Origin: an uncultured Acidobacteriota bacterium
Lineage (GTDB): Bacteria > Acidobacteriota > Terriglobia > Bryobacterales > Bryobacteraceae
DNA: 64,000 bases
Assembly: GCA_902826685.1 (NCBI GenBank)
Contig: CADEFT010000013.1
Span: 109,700 to 173,699 of the forward strand
Reading direction: 5' to 3'
Shown here: in pieces, positions 53,330-62,319 of the stretch
Layout: each line of letters starts with the position of its first letter
Position numbering within the stretch: the first letter of the stretch is position 1
Made by a program: the position numbers and the translations under genes
Notes under the pieces: generated by a model
Told to the model about the DNA's origin: nothing
What the model saw: the letters and a program-made list of their open reading frames with translations, nothing else
Database searches by the model: none

Positions 53330-53779
53330 ATGGCTCTGTTGACGTTGGTTTTTTCCACCATGTTGCTGGCCCAGCCTCAGCAGTTCCCCGAAGGCGAGGG
53401 CCGCGAGGAGACCGTGCGCCTGTGCAAGGGCTGCCATGAGCTTGAGCGCTCGATATCGAAACGCCAGGATCGCGACGGCTGGCATGCGACCTTGACCAAG
53501 ATGGTGGCGCTTGGCACCAAGGGCACCGACCGCGAACTCGCCCTTGTGCTGGACTACCTGGCCAAGCATTTTCCCGCCGACGCCATTCCGCCTTTGAACA
53601 TCAATGAAGCCTCCGCCATCGAGCTTGAAAGCCGGCTGAGCCTGAAGCGCTCGCAGGCGGCGGCGCTGGTTTCCTATCGCGAAAAGAACGGCAAGTTCAA
53701 GACCCTTGAGGATCTGAAGAAAGTGCCGAATCTCGATTTCGCGAAAATCGAAGAGCGCAAAGAACGAATCGTGTTTTAA
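53330..53779 (+). CDS. Monoheme cytochrome fused to a helix-hairpin-helix domain
   Basis: 149 residues. Signal peptide LLTLVFSTMLLAQ. One c-type heme motif CKGCH at 32-36. Residues about 90-149 form a ComEA-like helix-hairpin-helix (LNINEASAIELES, then KNGKFKTLEDLKKVPNL), a fold that otherwise binds DNA. The pairing of a periplasmic heme with HhH is uncommon; HhH could here be a protein-binding or structural module. The gene starts 3 bp after the propeller gene and is presumably in its operon, so it is a candidate electron partner. Its TAA overlaps the hybrid kinase stop on the other strand. Confidence 0.78.
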   Translation: MALLTLVFSTMLLAQPQQFPEGEGREETVRLCKGCHELERSISKRQDRDGWHATLTKMVALGTKGTDRELALVLDYLAKHFPADAIPPLNINEASAIELESRLSLKRSQAAALVSYREKNGKFKTLEDLKKVPNLDFAKIEERKERIVF

Positions 53780-55809
53780 TCCGAAGATGCGGCCGGTTGC
53801 GGCGCGCGCATGGCGTCGATATTACGCAACAGCGCCAGCAGTTCCTTCGTGTTCACCGGTTTACTCAGGTAGGCGTCCATCCCGGCGTCGAAGCAGCGCT
53901 GCGCGTCGCCGGTCAAGGCGAGCGCGGTCAGCGCGATCACCGGCAGGTGCTCGCCGCGCAGGCGCTCTTCGGCGCGAAGACGCCGCGTGGCCTCCAGCCC
54001 GTCGAGCACCGGCATGTGGACGTCCATCAGCACGGCGTCAAAGCGCTCGGCCCGCATCGCCGTCAGGGCCGCTCCGCCGTCGGCCACGATCTTGACCTTG
54101 TGGCCCGCTTTTTCCAGCAGCCGCAGCATCAGGGCCTGATTGACGTGGTTATCCTCGGCTACCAGCAGCCGCAGCGCGCGTCCGGGCGCCTCCCCGGGCT
54201 CTTTCTCAAGCGCCCGTTCGAGTACCGCCGGTTCGAGCGGCAGAAGGAAACGGAACGTGCTGCCGCGCCCCTCTTCGGAATCGAGCAGGAGTTCGCCGCC
54301 CATCAGCTTCACCAGCCGGGAACAGATGCTCAAGCCCAATCCCGTGCCGCCGAAACGCCGCGTGAAGGAGGAATCGGCCTGCGTGAAAGCATCGAAGATC
54401 TTCGTTTGATCTTCCTTGCGAATCCCCAGGCCCGTATCCTCCACCGCGCACACGACTCCACCGGTCCGTGCCGCCACGTGCACCGTGATCGAGCCGCGTT
54501 CGGTGAACTTGATCGCGTTGCCGATCAGGTTGATCAGCACCTGCTGGATGCGGGCCGGATCGCCGCGATATCCGGCCTCGAGCGAAGGCGAGAGGTTCAG
54601 CCTCATCGCCAGTCCCTTCCCCTCGCCCGCGTGCCTGAAAAGCTCGAACGAAGTCGTCGCCACCGCGCGCAGGTCGAAGGGAATCGATTCGAGCGGAAGC
54701 CGGCCGCTATCGATGCGGCTGAAGTCGAGCACGTCGTTGATAACCGTGAGCAGCCCGCGCGCCGAGGAATGCACCATTTCGAGGCAATGGCGCTGGTCGT
54801 TGTTCAACTCCGTGCGCAGCGTCAGCTCGGTCATGCCCAGAATGCCGTTCATCGGCGTGCGAATCTCGTGGCTCATGTTGGCCAGAAAAAGACTTCTCGC
54901 CGCCGCGTTCTGTTCCGCCGTCTGCCGCGCCGAGCGCAGCCGCAACATGAACACCGCGGTGATCAGAACCGCCGTTCCGATGCCCCACACCAGGAAGCGC
55001 AGTTCCTGGCTCCTGGTTCGCGCATTGCTGACCCAGAAAAAAAGCACCGAATCGCTGGTGTTCAGAATGCCCCAGCGATTGGCGATCTCGATCAGTTCGC
55101 CCGTCTCGGCCATCGTGTCGATGCCCTGGCGCAGGCGCTTGGCTTCGCGTTCGAAGCCGAATCGCGCCGCCATGCCGAAGCGCCGCTCGCCACCCTTCGG
55201 AACCAAAGCGCCCATCCGCATCGTCTCGCAGCCCTTTGGGCGGTTGAGAGCCAGTCCCCCGATGTCGCGAAGATCGATCCAGGCCACGTCGGAGGCGCCC
55301 ACGCAAAGATCCTGGAAGGCCGCCTCGCTCGTCTTCCGCCGCAGGTACTGGATTCCGGCCGGCCTCTGCATGTCGAACACGTATTGGTCCATCGGTACCG
55401 GAATTGAAATCCGCTTGTCTGCCAGCTCTCTTACGGAGCGGATCGGCGACGCTTCGGGAAAGTAAAGCACCGTCGGCAGACGCCACCAGGGTTCCGTCAA
55501 ATACATCTTTCCGGTGCGATCCGGAAAGATTGTCGCGAACGGCCAGAAATCGACCGCCGTTTCTTCAAAGGCCTTCTCCGGAAGGCCATCTACGCGAATC
55601 CACTCGATCCTGTATCCGGCAATCGCCGCCGCGCGCTCGGCTATCTCCACGGCGAATCCGTGGATACCTTCCTCATCCCAATAGTTATAGGGATGGCTGT
55701 CGTTCGATCCGAATCGCAGAACTTTGCCCGCCGCTCCCAGGGCCGTTTCCGCCGACAACACTACTCCTGCAACGAGGAAGAGTGTCGAATGGAAGAGAAG
55801 CACGCCCAT
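53776..55809 (-). CDS. Hybrid sensor histidine kinase with periplasmic SBP-type sensor
   Basis: 677 residues. Signal or N-terminal helix at 1-20, then a periplasmic solute-binding (SBP_bac_3-like) domain of about 30-260 (LRFGSNDSHPYNYWDEEG). A membrane helix follows near 278-296 (FLVWGIGTAVLITAVFML). HisKA has FLANMSHEIRTPMNGILGM with the phospho-His. The HATPase has INLIGNAIKFT and GGTGLGLSICS. A C-terminal receiver has Asp in VLMDVHMPVLDG. It probably senses a small amino-acid-like ligand. The output partner is not adjacent, as is common for hybrids. Its stop overlaps the neighbouring gene stop by 3 bp in a TTAA. Confidence 0.88.
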   Translation of the reverse strand: MGVLLFHSTLFLVAGVVLSAETALGAAGKVLRFGSNDSHPYNYWDEEGIHGFAVEIAERAAAIAGYRIEWIRVDGLPEKAFEETAVDFWPFATIFPDRTGKMYLTEPWWRLPTVLYFPEASPIRSVRELADKRISIPVPMDQYVFDMQRPAGIQYLRRKTSEAAFQDLCVGASDVAWIDLRDIGGLALNRPKGCETMRMGALVPKGGERRFGMAARFGFEREAKRLRQGIDTMAETGELIEIANRWGILNTSDSVLFFWVSNARTRSQELRFLVWGIGTAVLITAVFMLRLRSARQTAEQNAAARSLFLANMSHEIRTPMNGILGMTELTLRTELNNDQRHCLEMVHSSARGLLTVINDVLDFSRIDSGRLPLESIPFDLRAVATTSFELFRHAGEGKGLAMRLNLSPSLEAGYRGDPARIQQVLINLIGNAIKFTERGSITVHVAARTGGVVCAVEDTGLGIRKEDQTKIFDAFTQADSSFTRRFGGTGLGLSICSRLVKLMGGELLLDSEEGRGSTFRFLLPLEPAVLERALEKEPGEAPGRALRLLVAEDNHVNQALMLRLLEKAGHKVKIVADGGAALTAMRAERFDAVLMDVHMPVLDGLEATRRLRAEERLRGEHLPVIALTALALTGDAQRCFDAGMDAYLSKPVNTKELLALLRNIDAMRAPQPAASSD

Positions 55810-55879
55810 ATCTTATCGAGAGCCGATCCGAAAGCTATAGCCCTGCCCACCGGCTTCCCTGCTATATCCTGGTGTATTC

Positions 55880-57142
55880 GTGGAACTGGCACCTAGTCGT
55901 ACTCGCTTCAAAGTGGTTGCTTTCGCCGTCGCGCTGGCCGGCGTGACGTATCTCGATCGCAATTGCATCTCGATTCTTGCGCCCTACATCTCCAAGGACC
56001 TGGGACTTTCCAAGGAGCAGATGGGCCTGGTCTTCACCGTCTTCGCCATCGCCTACGCCGCCTTTGAAATTCCCACGGCGGCCTGGGGCGAACGGATGGG
56101 CACCCGGCGGGTACTGGCGCGCATCGTCGTCTGGTGGTCCGTCTTCACCATGGCCACAGCCTTCGCCTGGAATTACGCCAGCATGCTGGTCATCCGCTTT
56201 CTGTTCGGAGCGGGCGAAGCCGGTGCCTGGCCCAATGCCGCCAAGACTTTTCAGAACTGGGTTCCGCTCAACGAACGCGGCCGCGTGCAGGGCGTCTTCT
56301 TTTCCGGCGCCCACCTGGCCGGCGGCCTGACGCCGATCCTGGTGACCTGGCTGATGAACTGGTTCGACTGGCGCCATATCTTCCTCATGTTCGGCGGACT
56401 CGGCTTTGTGTGGGCCTACGCCTGGTATCGCTGGTTTCGCGATCAGCCCTCGGAGCATCCTCAAGTCAATGCCGCCGAAGCGGAGCTGATCCAGCGGGGC
56501 CGCGCCAAGGAATCGCATGGCGGCGGACACGGCGATATGTGGCGCCAGATGCTGGTGCAGCGCAACTTCTGGGCCATCTGCCTCAGCTATTTCTCCAACA
56601 GCTACGGATCCTATTTCGTCATGACCTGGCTGCCCACCTATCTCGCCGAACAGCGCGGCTTCTCCAAAGCCGAACTTGGCTTCTTCTCCGGCCTGCCGCT
56701 CATTCTCAGCGTGGTGGGCGACCTCGCCGGCGGCACCACCACCGATTTCATGACGCGCCGCCTCGGCCTGCGCATCGGCCGCATCGCCACCGCATCGGCC
56801 GGCTACCTGTTTGCCGGGCTCGCCATGATCGTCTCCACGCGGATTGAAAACGCTCAACTGGCCGCCGTGATGATCGCCGTCGCCGTGACCGCGTCGATGT
56901 TCACGCTGGCCGCCAGTTGGTCGGTGTGCATGGATGTCGGCGGGCGGCATACCGGCGTCCTCAGCGCCTCCATGAACACCACCGGGCAACTGGGCTCCAT
57001 ATCAAGCCCCATCCTCACCGTCTGGGTCGCGCAGCACTTTGCCGACTGGCAGGCGCCGCTTCTGTTGATGGCGTGTCTCTATCTGCTCTCGGCCGTGCTG
57101 TGGCTGCTGGTGAATCCGTCGAAGCCGATGTTCCGGGATTGA
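55880..57142 (+). CDS. Major facilitator superfamily transporter (ACS-like)
   Basis: 420 residues from GTG 55880; no ATG is nearby. Twelve membrane helices. Motif A-like and motif G-like sections are present (GTRRVLARIVVWWSVF, then FLFGAGEAGAWPNAAKTFQNW). GAGEAGAWPNA resembles the anion:cation symporter family of hexuronate and organic-acid transporters. The substrate is unknown. The divergent neighbour is the hybrid sensor kinase (70 bp between starts). Beyond its stop lies a decayed permease fragment. Confidence 0.85.
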   Translation: MELAPSRTRFKVVAFAVALAGVTYLDRNCISILAPYISKDLGLSKEQMGLVFTVFAIAYAAFEIPTAAWGERMGTRRVLARIVVWWSVFTMATAFAWNYASMLVIRFLFGAGEAGAWPNAAKTFQNWVPLNERGRVQGVFFSGAHLAGGLTPILVTWLMNWFDWRHIFLMFGGLGFVWAYAWYRWFRDQPSEHPQVNAAEAELIQRGRAKESHGGGHGDMWRQMLVQRNFWAICLSYFSNSYGSYFVMTWLPTYLAEQRGFSKAELGFFSGLPLILSVVGDLAGGTTTDFMTRRLGLRIGRIATASAGYLFAGLAMIVSTRIENAQLAAVMIAVAVTASMFTLAASWSVCMDVGGRHTGVLSASMNTTGQLGSISSPILTVWVAQHFADWQAPLLLMACLYLLSAVLWLLVNPSKPMFRD

Positions 57143-57144
57143 CG

Positions 57145-57334
57145 CCGTCGCGGAAAAGGGCACTCTCGCGCTACTGCTCGCTTCCGTTGGAATCTACGGC
57201 GTGGTTGCCTATATCGTCACGCAGCGCAATCGTGAATCGGGCTGGCGATCGGGCTGGTGGCTTCGTGGGCGCTTACGCACCTGATGAAGAATCTGTTGTG
57301 CATCGATCCCATCGCGGTCTTGCGCGAGGAGTGA
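57145..57334 (+). pseudogene. Decayed ADOP/FtsX permease C-terminal fragment
   Basis: Three separate islands of permease sequence survive out of frame. First is TLALLLASVGIYGVVAYIV followed by TQRNRE (about 57163-57236). Then, in the +1 frame, GLAIGLVASWALTHLMKNLL. Last is IDPIAVLREE ending at TGA 57332-57334. These are the conserved end segments of acidobacterial duplicated permeases, joined with deletions and a frameshift. There is no start codon and no continuous reading. It lies on the opposite strand to the intact permease next door and has the same orientation as the MFS gene. Confidence 0.75.
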
Positions 57335-57341
57335 AGGCCCG

Positions 57342-59942
57342 TCACTCGCACCGCAGCGTTTCCACTGGGCTAAGCCGAGCGGCCCGCCGGCTTGGCGCAT
57401 AGGCCGCGAGCGCCGCCACCAGCATCAACAGCAGGCTCGCTCCCGCGAAGGTGGCGGGATCGGCCGGCGAGAGACCGTGGAGCATCTTCTCCGCCAGTCC
57501 CGTCAGGGCCAATGCCCCCGCCACACCCGCGGCGACTCCGGCGCCCACGGGCACGGCGGTTTCCGCCAGCACCATCGCCACGACCTGAGCCGGCCGCGCG
57601 CCGAGCGCCATCCGCACGCCAATTTCCTTTTGCCGGCGCGCCACCTGGAACGCCATCACGCCGTACACCCCGACTGAAACCAGAATCAGCGCGAGCGCGC
57701 CGAACAGTCCCGACAGCGCTCCCAGGAGCCGCTCGTTGAGAATCGAGCGCGATAGGTTCTCCTCCAGCGTTCGCACATCGGCCGCCTGAAGCCTGGTATC
57801 CACGCGCTTCAGCGCCGGATTCACGAGTGGGGCGATTCCAGTCCCCCGGACCATAAACACGCCCGTTGGCGGACTGGACGCCTGAGCCGCGTTGATATAC
57901 ACGGTGGCGGGGATGCTGCCCACCAGACTCCGGGACCGTATGTCCTTCGCCAGGCCGGCGATTTCGTACCGGCCGGTTTCTCCTTTGAATCGCACCGATT
58001 TCCCCAGCGGCGAGCGTCCCTGAAAAAAGCGCCGCGCAAACGCCTCATTGACGACGACGACCTTCGGACTCGCCGCCGTATCCCACTTCGTGAATTCCCG
58101 GCCCGAGAGCACGGGCGTGCGCAGTGTCCGGAAATAGTCTTCGGCGATGAAACTGATATGCACTTGCTCGTCTTCGTTTGGTCCGTAGGTGTACCCTTCT
58201 ACCAGAGCGCTGGCTTCCCATCCCTTAAAGCCGAGAGGCGACATTTCGAAGCTGGCCGACGTCACACCGGGCATCGAGCGCAGGCTCTCCAGAATCGGGT
58301 CCCTCAGCGCGTGGCCGGCTTTTACGGAGATCAGGGTCACATTGTCCCGCTCAAACCCGGTCTCAATCGAGTAGAGCCGCAGCAGGGTGCGGCCGAAAAG
58401 GCCGGCGCCGATCACCAGCACCACGGAAATCGCCACCTGCGCCGCGATCAGCGCTCTTCCCCATCGCCAGCGGGCGCCTGAGCGGGCTTCGGCCAGCGCG
58501 GGCTGAATTCCCTGCCGCGCCGCCTGCAGCGCGGGCGCCAGGCTGAACAGCAGGCACGCCGTCATGGTGATGAAAACGGCGAAGGCGAGAACGCGGAGGT
58601 CCGGCCGCGAGTTCAGGGCGATGCGGTCGCCGCCATTGGACATCGTGGTGATCAACGTGCCGGCCAACCACCAGGCGAGCAGCACGCCCAGTACGCCCGC
58701 GGCCGCCGACAACAGCATGCCTTCGGCCAGCATCTGGCGGAGGACGCGTCCACGTCCGGCTCCGAGCGCCAGCCGCACCGCGATCTCGCGCCGCCGCGAG
58801 GCCGCGCGCCCCAGCAGAAGGTTGGCGAGATTGGCGCAGGCGATGAGCAGGATCATCGCCACAACGCCCATCAGCAGACGCAACGGCCCGGCAAAGCGAA
58901 AACGCAGGAAATCGAATCCGTTTCCAGACGCTTCGAGCGGCATCCGTTGCGCCAGCACCCGCTGTTTCTGGAATTCGTTGCCGCCGGTATTCCGCGCCTC
59001 CGCCTCGACGACGCCTGCGTACACGGCCGCGACTTCGGCCTGTGCCGTCTCGACGGTGTGCCCGTCGCCAAGACGTCCCATGACCTGGAGCCAGCGCCGG
59101 GAGTCGCTGGTTAGCCACGCCGGACTATCCAGGACTTCGCCGGCGATGGAAACCGGCAACGTAATTTCAGGAGTCTTTCCGGGCACTACGCCGTGGAATT
59201 CCGGCGAAGCGATACCGATGATCCGGAACGCGCGGTCGTTCCATCGGAACGAGCGGCCGATCACCGCCGGATCGAGGCCGAACCGGCGCTTCCAATACGC
59301 GTGACTGATCACGGCCACCGCAGCCGGATTCCGGTCGATCGCGGGATCGAAGGTTTGCCCGGCAAAGGCCGAAACGCCCAGCACCGAATAGTAGTTGCCG
59401 GATACGAATTCCACGGCCGCCGGCTCCGGTTCGTCATCGATGACCACGTCGGGCCGTCCCATCGATGTGTGCGCGAACATGTCGGTGAAACATCGAAGCT
59501 CGTGGCGAAAGTGGCGAAACAGCGGATAGGAGAGGTCGCGTCCGAATTGCACCAGCCGCCCGGGCTCGTGAACCGGCATCATTCGCAGGATGACGGCATC
59601 CATCAAGGTGAAGATCGCGGTGTTTGCGCCGATCGCCAACGCCAGCGACACAATCGCCGCCAGGCTGAACACCGGACTTCTGCGTAGCAGGCGGGCGCCG
59701 TGGCGGCCATCGCGCACGAAGTCGGCGAGCCAGCCGATGGAGCGCCGGTCGCGTACCGCTTCGGCCGCCTGCGCGATGCCTCCTTCGCGGAGGCGGGCAT
59801 GCCGTGGATCCTCGCCCCGCCGCAAGGCATCCTGTTCCGCCATCTCCAGATGGAACCGCAGTTCCTCTTCCGTCTCACTGTCATCGCCGGACCGGAAGGT
59901 TCCCTCGAACCGGCGCCACCATTCCCGCAGGCGGTATCTCAT
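57342..59942 (-). CDS. ADOP-type ABC transporter permease
   Basis: 866 residues. A short cytoplasmic N-terminus has the ADOP feature (EELRFHLEMAEQDALRRG, then DGRHGARLLRRSPVF). The first membrane helix is near 92-115 and a periplasmic MacB-like domain follows. Two FtsX units lie near 375-490 and 740-860, the last with IGVRMALGARPAQVVAMV. These permeases, duplicated and without a cognate ATPase gene next to them, are typical of acidobacteria. PadR overlaps by 4 bp upstream (ATGA, 59939-59942), so both are made together. No ATPase or MFP gene is adjacent. Its substrate is unknown. Confidence 0.9.
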   Translation of the reverse strand: MRYRLREWWRRFEGTFRSGDDSETEEELRFHLEMAEQDALRRGEDPRHARLREGGIAQAAEAVRDRRSIGWLADFVRDGRHGARLLRRSPVFSLAAIVSLALAIGANTAIFTLMDAVILRMMPVHEPGRLVQFGRDLSYPLFRHFRHELRCFTDMFAHTSMGRPDVVIDDEPEPAAVEFVSGNYYSVLGVSAFAGQTFDPAIDRNPAAVAVISHAYWKRRFGLDPAVIGRSFRWNDRAFRIIGIASPEFHGVVPGKTPEITLPVSIAGEVLDSPAWLTSDSRRWLQVMGRLGDGHTVETAQAEVAAVYAGVVEAEARNTGGNEFQKQRVLAQRMPLEASGNGFDFLRFRFAGPLRLLMGVVAMILLIACANLANLLLGRAASRRREIAVRLALGAGRGRVLRQMLAEGMLLSAAAGVLGVLLAWWLAGTLITTMSNGGDRIALNSRPDLRVLAFAVFITMTACLLFSLAPALQAARQGIQPALAEARSGARWRWGRALIAAQVAISVVLVIGAGLFGRTLLRLYSIETGFERDNVTLISVKAGHALRDPILESLRSMPGVTSASFEMSPLGFKGWEASALVEGYTYGPNEDEQVHISFIAEDYFRTLRTPVLSGREFTKWDTAASPKVVVVNEAFARRFFQGRSPLGKSVRFKGETGRYEIAGLAKDIRSRSLVGSIPATVYINAAQASSPPTGVFMVRGTGIAPLVNPALKRVDTRLQAADVRTLEENLSRSILNERLLGALSGLFGALALILVSVGVYGVMAFQVARRQKEIGVRMALGARPAQVVAMVLAETAVPVGAGVAAGVAGALALTGLAEKMLHGLSPADPATFAGASLLLMLVAALAAYAPSRRAARLSPVETLRCE

Positions 59943-60280
59943 TCGGCCCCCTCAAGCATCGCCTGCATGATCGCGGTCATGCGGGCCCATTCCGTTTTCT
60001 CGGTCTCCAGTTGACGGCGCCCGGCCGCGGTGACGCTGTAGTACCGGGCGCGCCGGTTGGTCTCGGTCCGCCCCCACTGCGCGCGAACGAACCCTCGCTG
60101 CTCCAGCCGCAGCAGGCCCGGATAAAGCGTTCCCATGTTCAGTTGAATCGCCCCGCTCGATACCTGCTCGATCCGCGCGCCGATGGCGTAGCCATGCAGG
60201 GGGCCGAGCGTTGCCAGCGTCTGCAGGATCATCAGGTCAAGGGTGCCCTGAAGCACGCCGGCCTTTTGTTCGTTAGACAT
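59939..60280 (-). CDS. PadR-family transcriptional regulator
   Basis: 113 residues from ATG 60280 (an ATG at 60298 would extend it by 6). Winged helix with GTLDLMILQTLATLGPLHGYAI, then GTLYPGLLRLEQRGFVRAQ, then RRARYYSVTAAGRRQLETE. PadR regulators of ADOP genes are a recurring acidobacterial arrangement. It ends inside the start of the permease gene. A palindrome at 60300-60324, 19 bp upstream of its start, is a likely operator, so autoregulation is inferred. Confidence 0.88.
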   Translation of the reverse strand: MSNEQKAGVLQGTLDLMILQTLATLGPLHGYAIGARIEQVSSGAIQLNMGTLYPGLLRLEQRGFVRAQWGRTETNRRARYYSVTAAGRRQLETEKTEWARMTAIMQAMLEGAE

Positions 60281-60299
60281 TCTAATGAAGTGTGGCACC

Positions 60300-60324
60300 T
60301 GTTCATTCGGATGTCAAATGAACA
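60300..60324. promoter_or_regulatory. Inverted repeat TGTTCATT-N9-AATGAACA, candidate PadR operator
   Basis: Perfect 8-bp arms (60300-60307 and 60317-60324) separated by 9 bp. It lies between the divergent padR (start 60280) and phosphodiesterase (start 60368) genes, so a bound regulator could affect both. Confidence 0.55.
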
Positions 60325-60367
60325 AGCGCCCTCGATCCCGGCGATCGCGCAGAATAGAGGGACAGCC

Positions 60368-60895
60368 ATGCGTATCGCGATTCTTTCCGACATCCACGAC
60401 CACATCTGGAACCTCGGCGCCGCGCTCGAAAAAGCCGCCTCCTGCGACGCCCTGCTTTGCTGCGGCGATCTCTGCTCGCCCTTCATCCTCCATCAACTCG
60501 GGCGCGGCTTCCCCGGCCCCATCCACATCGTCTTTGGCAACAACGACGCCGACCTGTTCCGGATCACCGCCGCCGCGCGGGGCTATCCTCACGTTTCCCT
60601 CCACGGACACGTCTTCCAGGGACAACTCGGCGGCCGGCGCTTCGCCATGAATCACTATCCCGATATCGCGCTTCCCATGGCCGCCTCCGGCCAGTTCGAC
60701 TTCGTCTGCTACGGACACAATCACGTCCACAACGTCCACTCCATCAACGCTACCGTCGCGATCAATCCGGGTACGGTCATGGGTGCGATCTTCGGCCCGG
60801 ACGGCGCGCCGGCGGCCTTCCGCTCCTCGTTCGTAGTGCTGGACAGCGATACCGGCCAGACCGGGACCCACGAAATTCCCGCCGCCGGATGTTAG
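60368..60895 (+). CDS. YfcE/MJ0936-type metallophosphoesterase
   Basis: 175 residues from ATG 60368, with GAGGGAC 4-5 nt upstream. Metal-binding motifs are in order: ILSDIHDH, CCGDLCS, FGNND, the MNHYPD region and GHNHVHN. This is the small calcineurin-like phosphodiesterase family. Some members hydrolyse phosphodiesters in vitro, and physiological substrates are mostly unknown. It is divergent from padR and 12 bp before the aminotransferase gene. Confidence 0.88.
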   Translation: MRIAILSDIHDHIWNLGAALEKAASCDALLCCGDLCSPFILHQLGRGFPGPIHIVFGNNDADLFRITAAARGYPHVSLHGHVFQGQLGGRRFAMNHYPDIALPMAASGQFDFVCYGHNHVHNVHSINATVAINPGTVMGAIFGPDGAPAAFRSSFVVLDSDTGQTGTHEIPAAGC

Positions 60896-60898
60896 AAT
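60893..60898 (+). promoter_or_regulatory. Candidate -10 box of the aminotransferase gene
   Basis: TAGAAT (5/6), 9 nt before the ATG at 60908. It begins inside the last codons of the previous gene. No -35 is seen. Confidence 0.28.
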
Positions 60899-60907
60899 CG
60901 GCTCACG

Positions 60908-62251
60908 ATGACGCCTACTCTAACCACCCGCGACCTGGATCTGCGGCACCTCTGGCACGGCAACGCGCAACACCTTGGGCTTGAAAACCGCCCACCGCTC
61001 GAAATGGTGGCCGCCGACGGCGTCTGGATCGAAGACTCCGAAGGCCGCCGCTACCTCGACGCCATGGCCGGTTTGTGGTGCGTCAACGTGGGTTATGGCC
61101 GCCGTGAAATCGTGGACGCCGTGGCGGCGCAGATGACGCGCATGCCCTACTATCCGCTCACGCAGTCGCACACGCCGGGCGCGCAACTGGCGGCGCGTGT
61201 GGCCGAAATGCTGCCCGGTGAGTTGTCGCGCATCTTCTTCACCAACTCGGGTTCGGAGGCCGTCGAGACCGCTCTCAAAATCGCGCGCCAATCGCAGCGC
61301 AAGCGTTTCCCCGGCCAGAACCGCTACAAGATTATTGCGCGCCATCGCGGCTATCACGGCTTCACGCTCGGCGCGGTCGCCTGCACGGGCCAGGCCGCGC
61401 GCAAGGCCGCTTTCGAACCGGTGCTGCCGGGCGTGCTGCACGTCGCCCCGCCCGATGCTTACCGCTGCAACTTCTGCAAGACCCAGCCCGGCTGCTCGCT
61501 CGCCTGCGCCGATGAATTCGATCGCGTCATCCGCATGGAAGGCCCCGAAACCGTGGCCGCCGTCATTCTGGAACCGGTGATCGGCGGGGGCGGTGTCTTT
61601 CCCGCGCCCGGCGGGTACCTGGAAAGCATCCGCGCCACCTGCACCCGCCACGGCGTGCTCATGATCGTGGACGAGGTCATCACCGGCTTCGGCCGTACCG
61701 GCAAGCTCTTCGGCTCCGATCACGCCGGCATCAAGCCGGACATCATGACCATGGCCAAGGGGCTCACTTCCGGCTATCTGCCGCTTGGAGCCACGGCCGT
61801 GACGCCCGAAGTCTTCCAAGCCTTCCAGGGCGGCGACAGCGAAAAATTCGTGCAGGTGAGCACCTTCGGCGGCCATCCGGCCTCCTGCGCCGCGGGCCTG
61901 GCCAATCTCGACATCCTCATGCGGGAGCGTCTCTGGGAGAATGCCGCTTCGGTCGGACCGTATCTGATGGACCGCCTGCGCGCCATCGACTCCCGCTGGA
62001 TCGGCGAGATCCGCGGCCGCGGCCTGATGATGGGCATCGAACTGGTGGCCGACCGCGCCACACGCGAGCCGCTGGCCGAACCCGAAGTCATCGCCAGGAT
62101 GATGGCCATCCGCCGCGCCGGTGTGCTGGTGGGCCGCAATAACGACACGCTCTCCGGCCACGGCAACATCCTGACCATCTCGCCGCCGCTGATCCTTACC
62201 GAGGCGCAGGCGGGTATCATTTCCGATGCGGTGGCCGGCGCCTTGCGCTAA
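60908..62251 (+). CDS. Class III PLP-dependent aminotransferase
   Basis: 447 residues. PLP features: FTNSGSEAVETALKIARQ (phosphate-binding), DEVITGFGRTGKLFG, and Lys in MTMAKGLTSGYLPLGA. A cysteine-rich insert CNFCKTQPGCSLACAD near residue 190 matches the insert of omega-amino-acid or beta-alanine-type aminotransferases. The reaction is amino-group transfer from an omega-amino acid or polyamine to pyruvate; the exact substrate is not clear. It starts 12 bp after the phosphodiesterase gene. A GC stem lies just past its stop. Confidence 0.88.
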   Translation: MTPTLTTRDLDLRHLWHGNAQHLGLENRPPLEMVAADGVWIEDSEGRRYLDAMAGLWCVNVGYGRREIVDAVAAQMTRMPYYPLTQSHTPGAQLAARVAEMLPGELSRIFFTNSGSEAVETALKIARQSQRKRFPGQNRYKIIARHRGYHGFTLGAVACTGQAARKAAFEPVLPGVLHVAPPDAYRCNFCKTQPGCSLACADEFDRVIRMEGPETVAAVILEPVIGGGGVFPAPGGYLESIRATCTRHGVLMIVDEVITGFGRTGKLFGSDHAGIKPDIMTMAKGLTSGYLPLGATAVTPEVFQAFQGGDSEKFVQVSTFGGHPASCAAGLANLDILMRERLWENAASVGPYLMDRLRAIDSRWIGEIRGRGLMMGIELVADRATREPLAEPEVIARMMAIRRAGVLVGRNNDTLSGHGNILTISPPLILTEAQAGIISDAVAGALR

Positions 62252-62266
62252 CCGGCCCTTCGCCGG
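62252..62266 (+). terminator. GC hairpin after the aminotransferase gene
   Basis: CCGGC-CCTTC-GCCGG, immediately after the stop codon. Only a short stem, and no T-run follows (ATTGCTCC), so termination is uncertain. Confidence 0.35.
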
Positions 62267-62319
62267 ATTGCTCCAAGTTATCCGGCACTACGAGTTCGCT
62301 TTTTACGATCAAGACACGA

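Noticed and set aside
53797..55407. Plus-strand open frame of 536 residues opposite the hybrid kinase
   Set aside because: Shadow frame; the kinase, receiver and sensor motifs on the minus strand are decisive.
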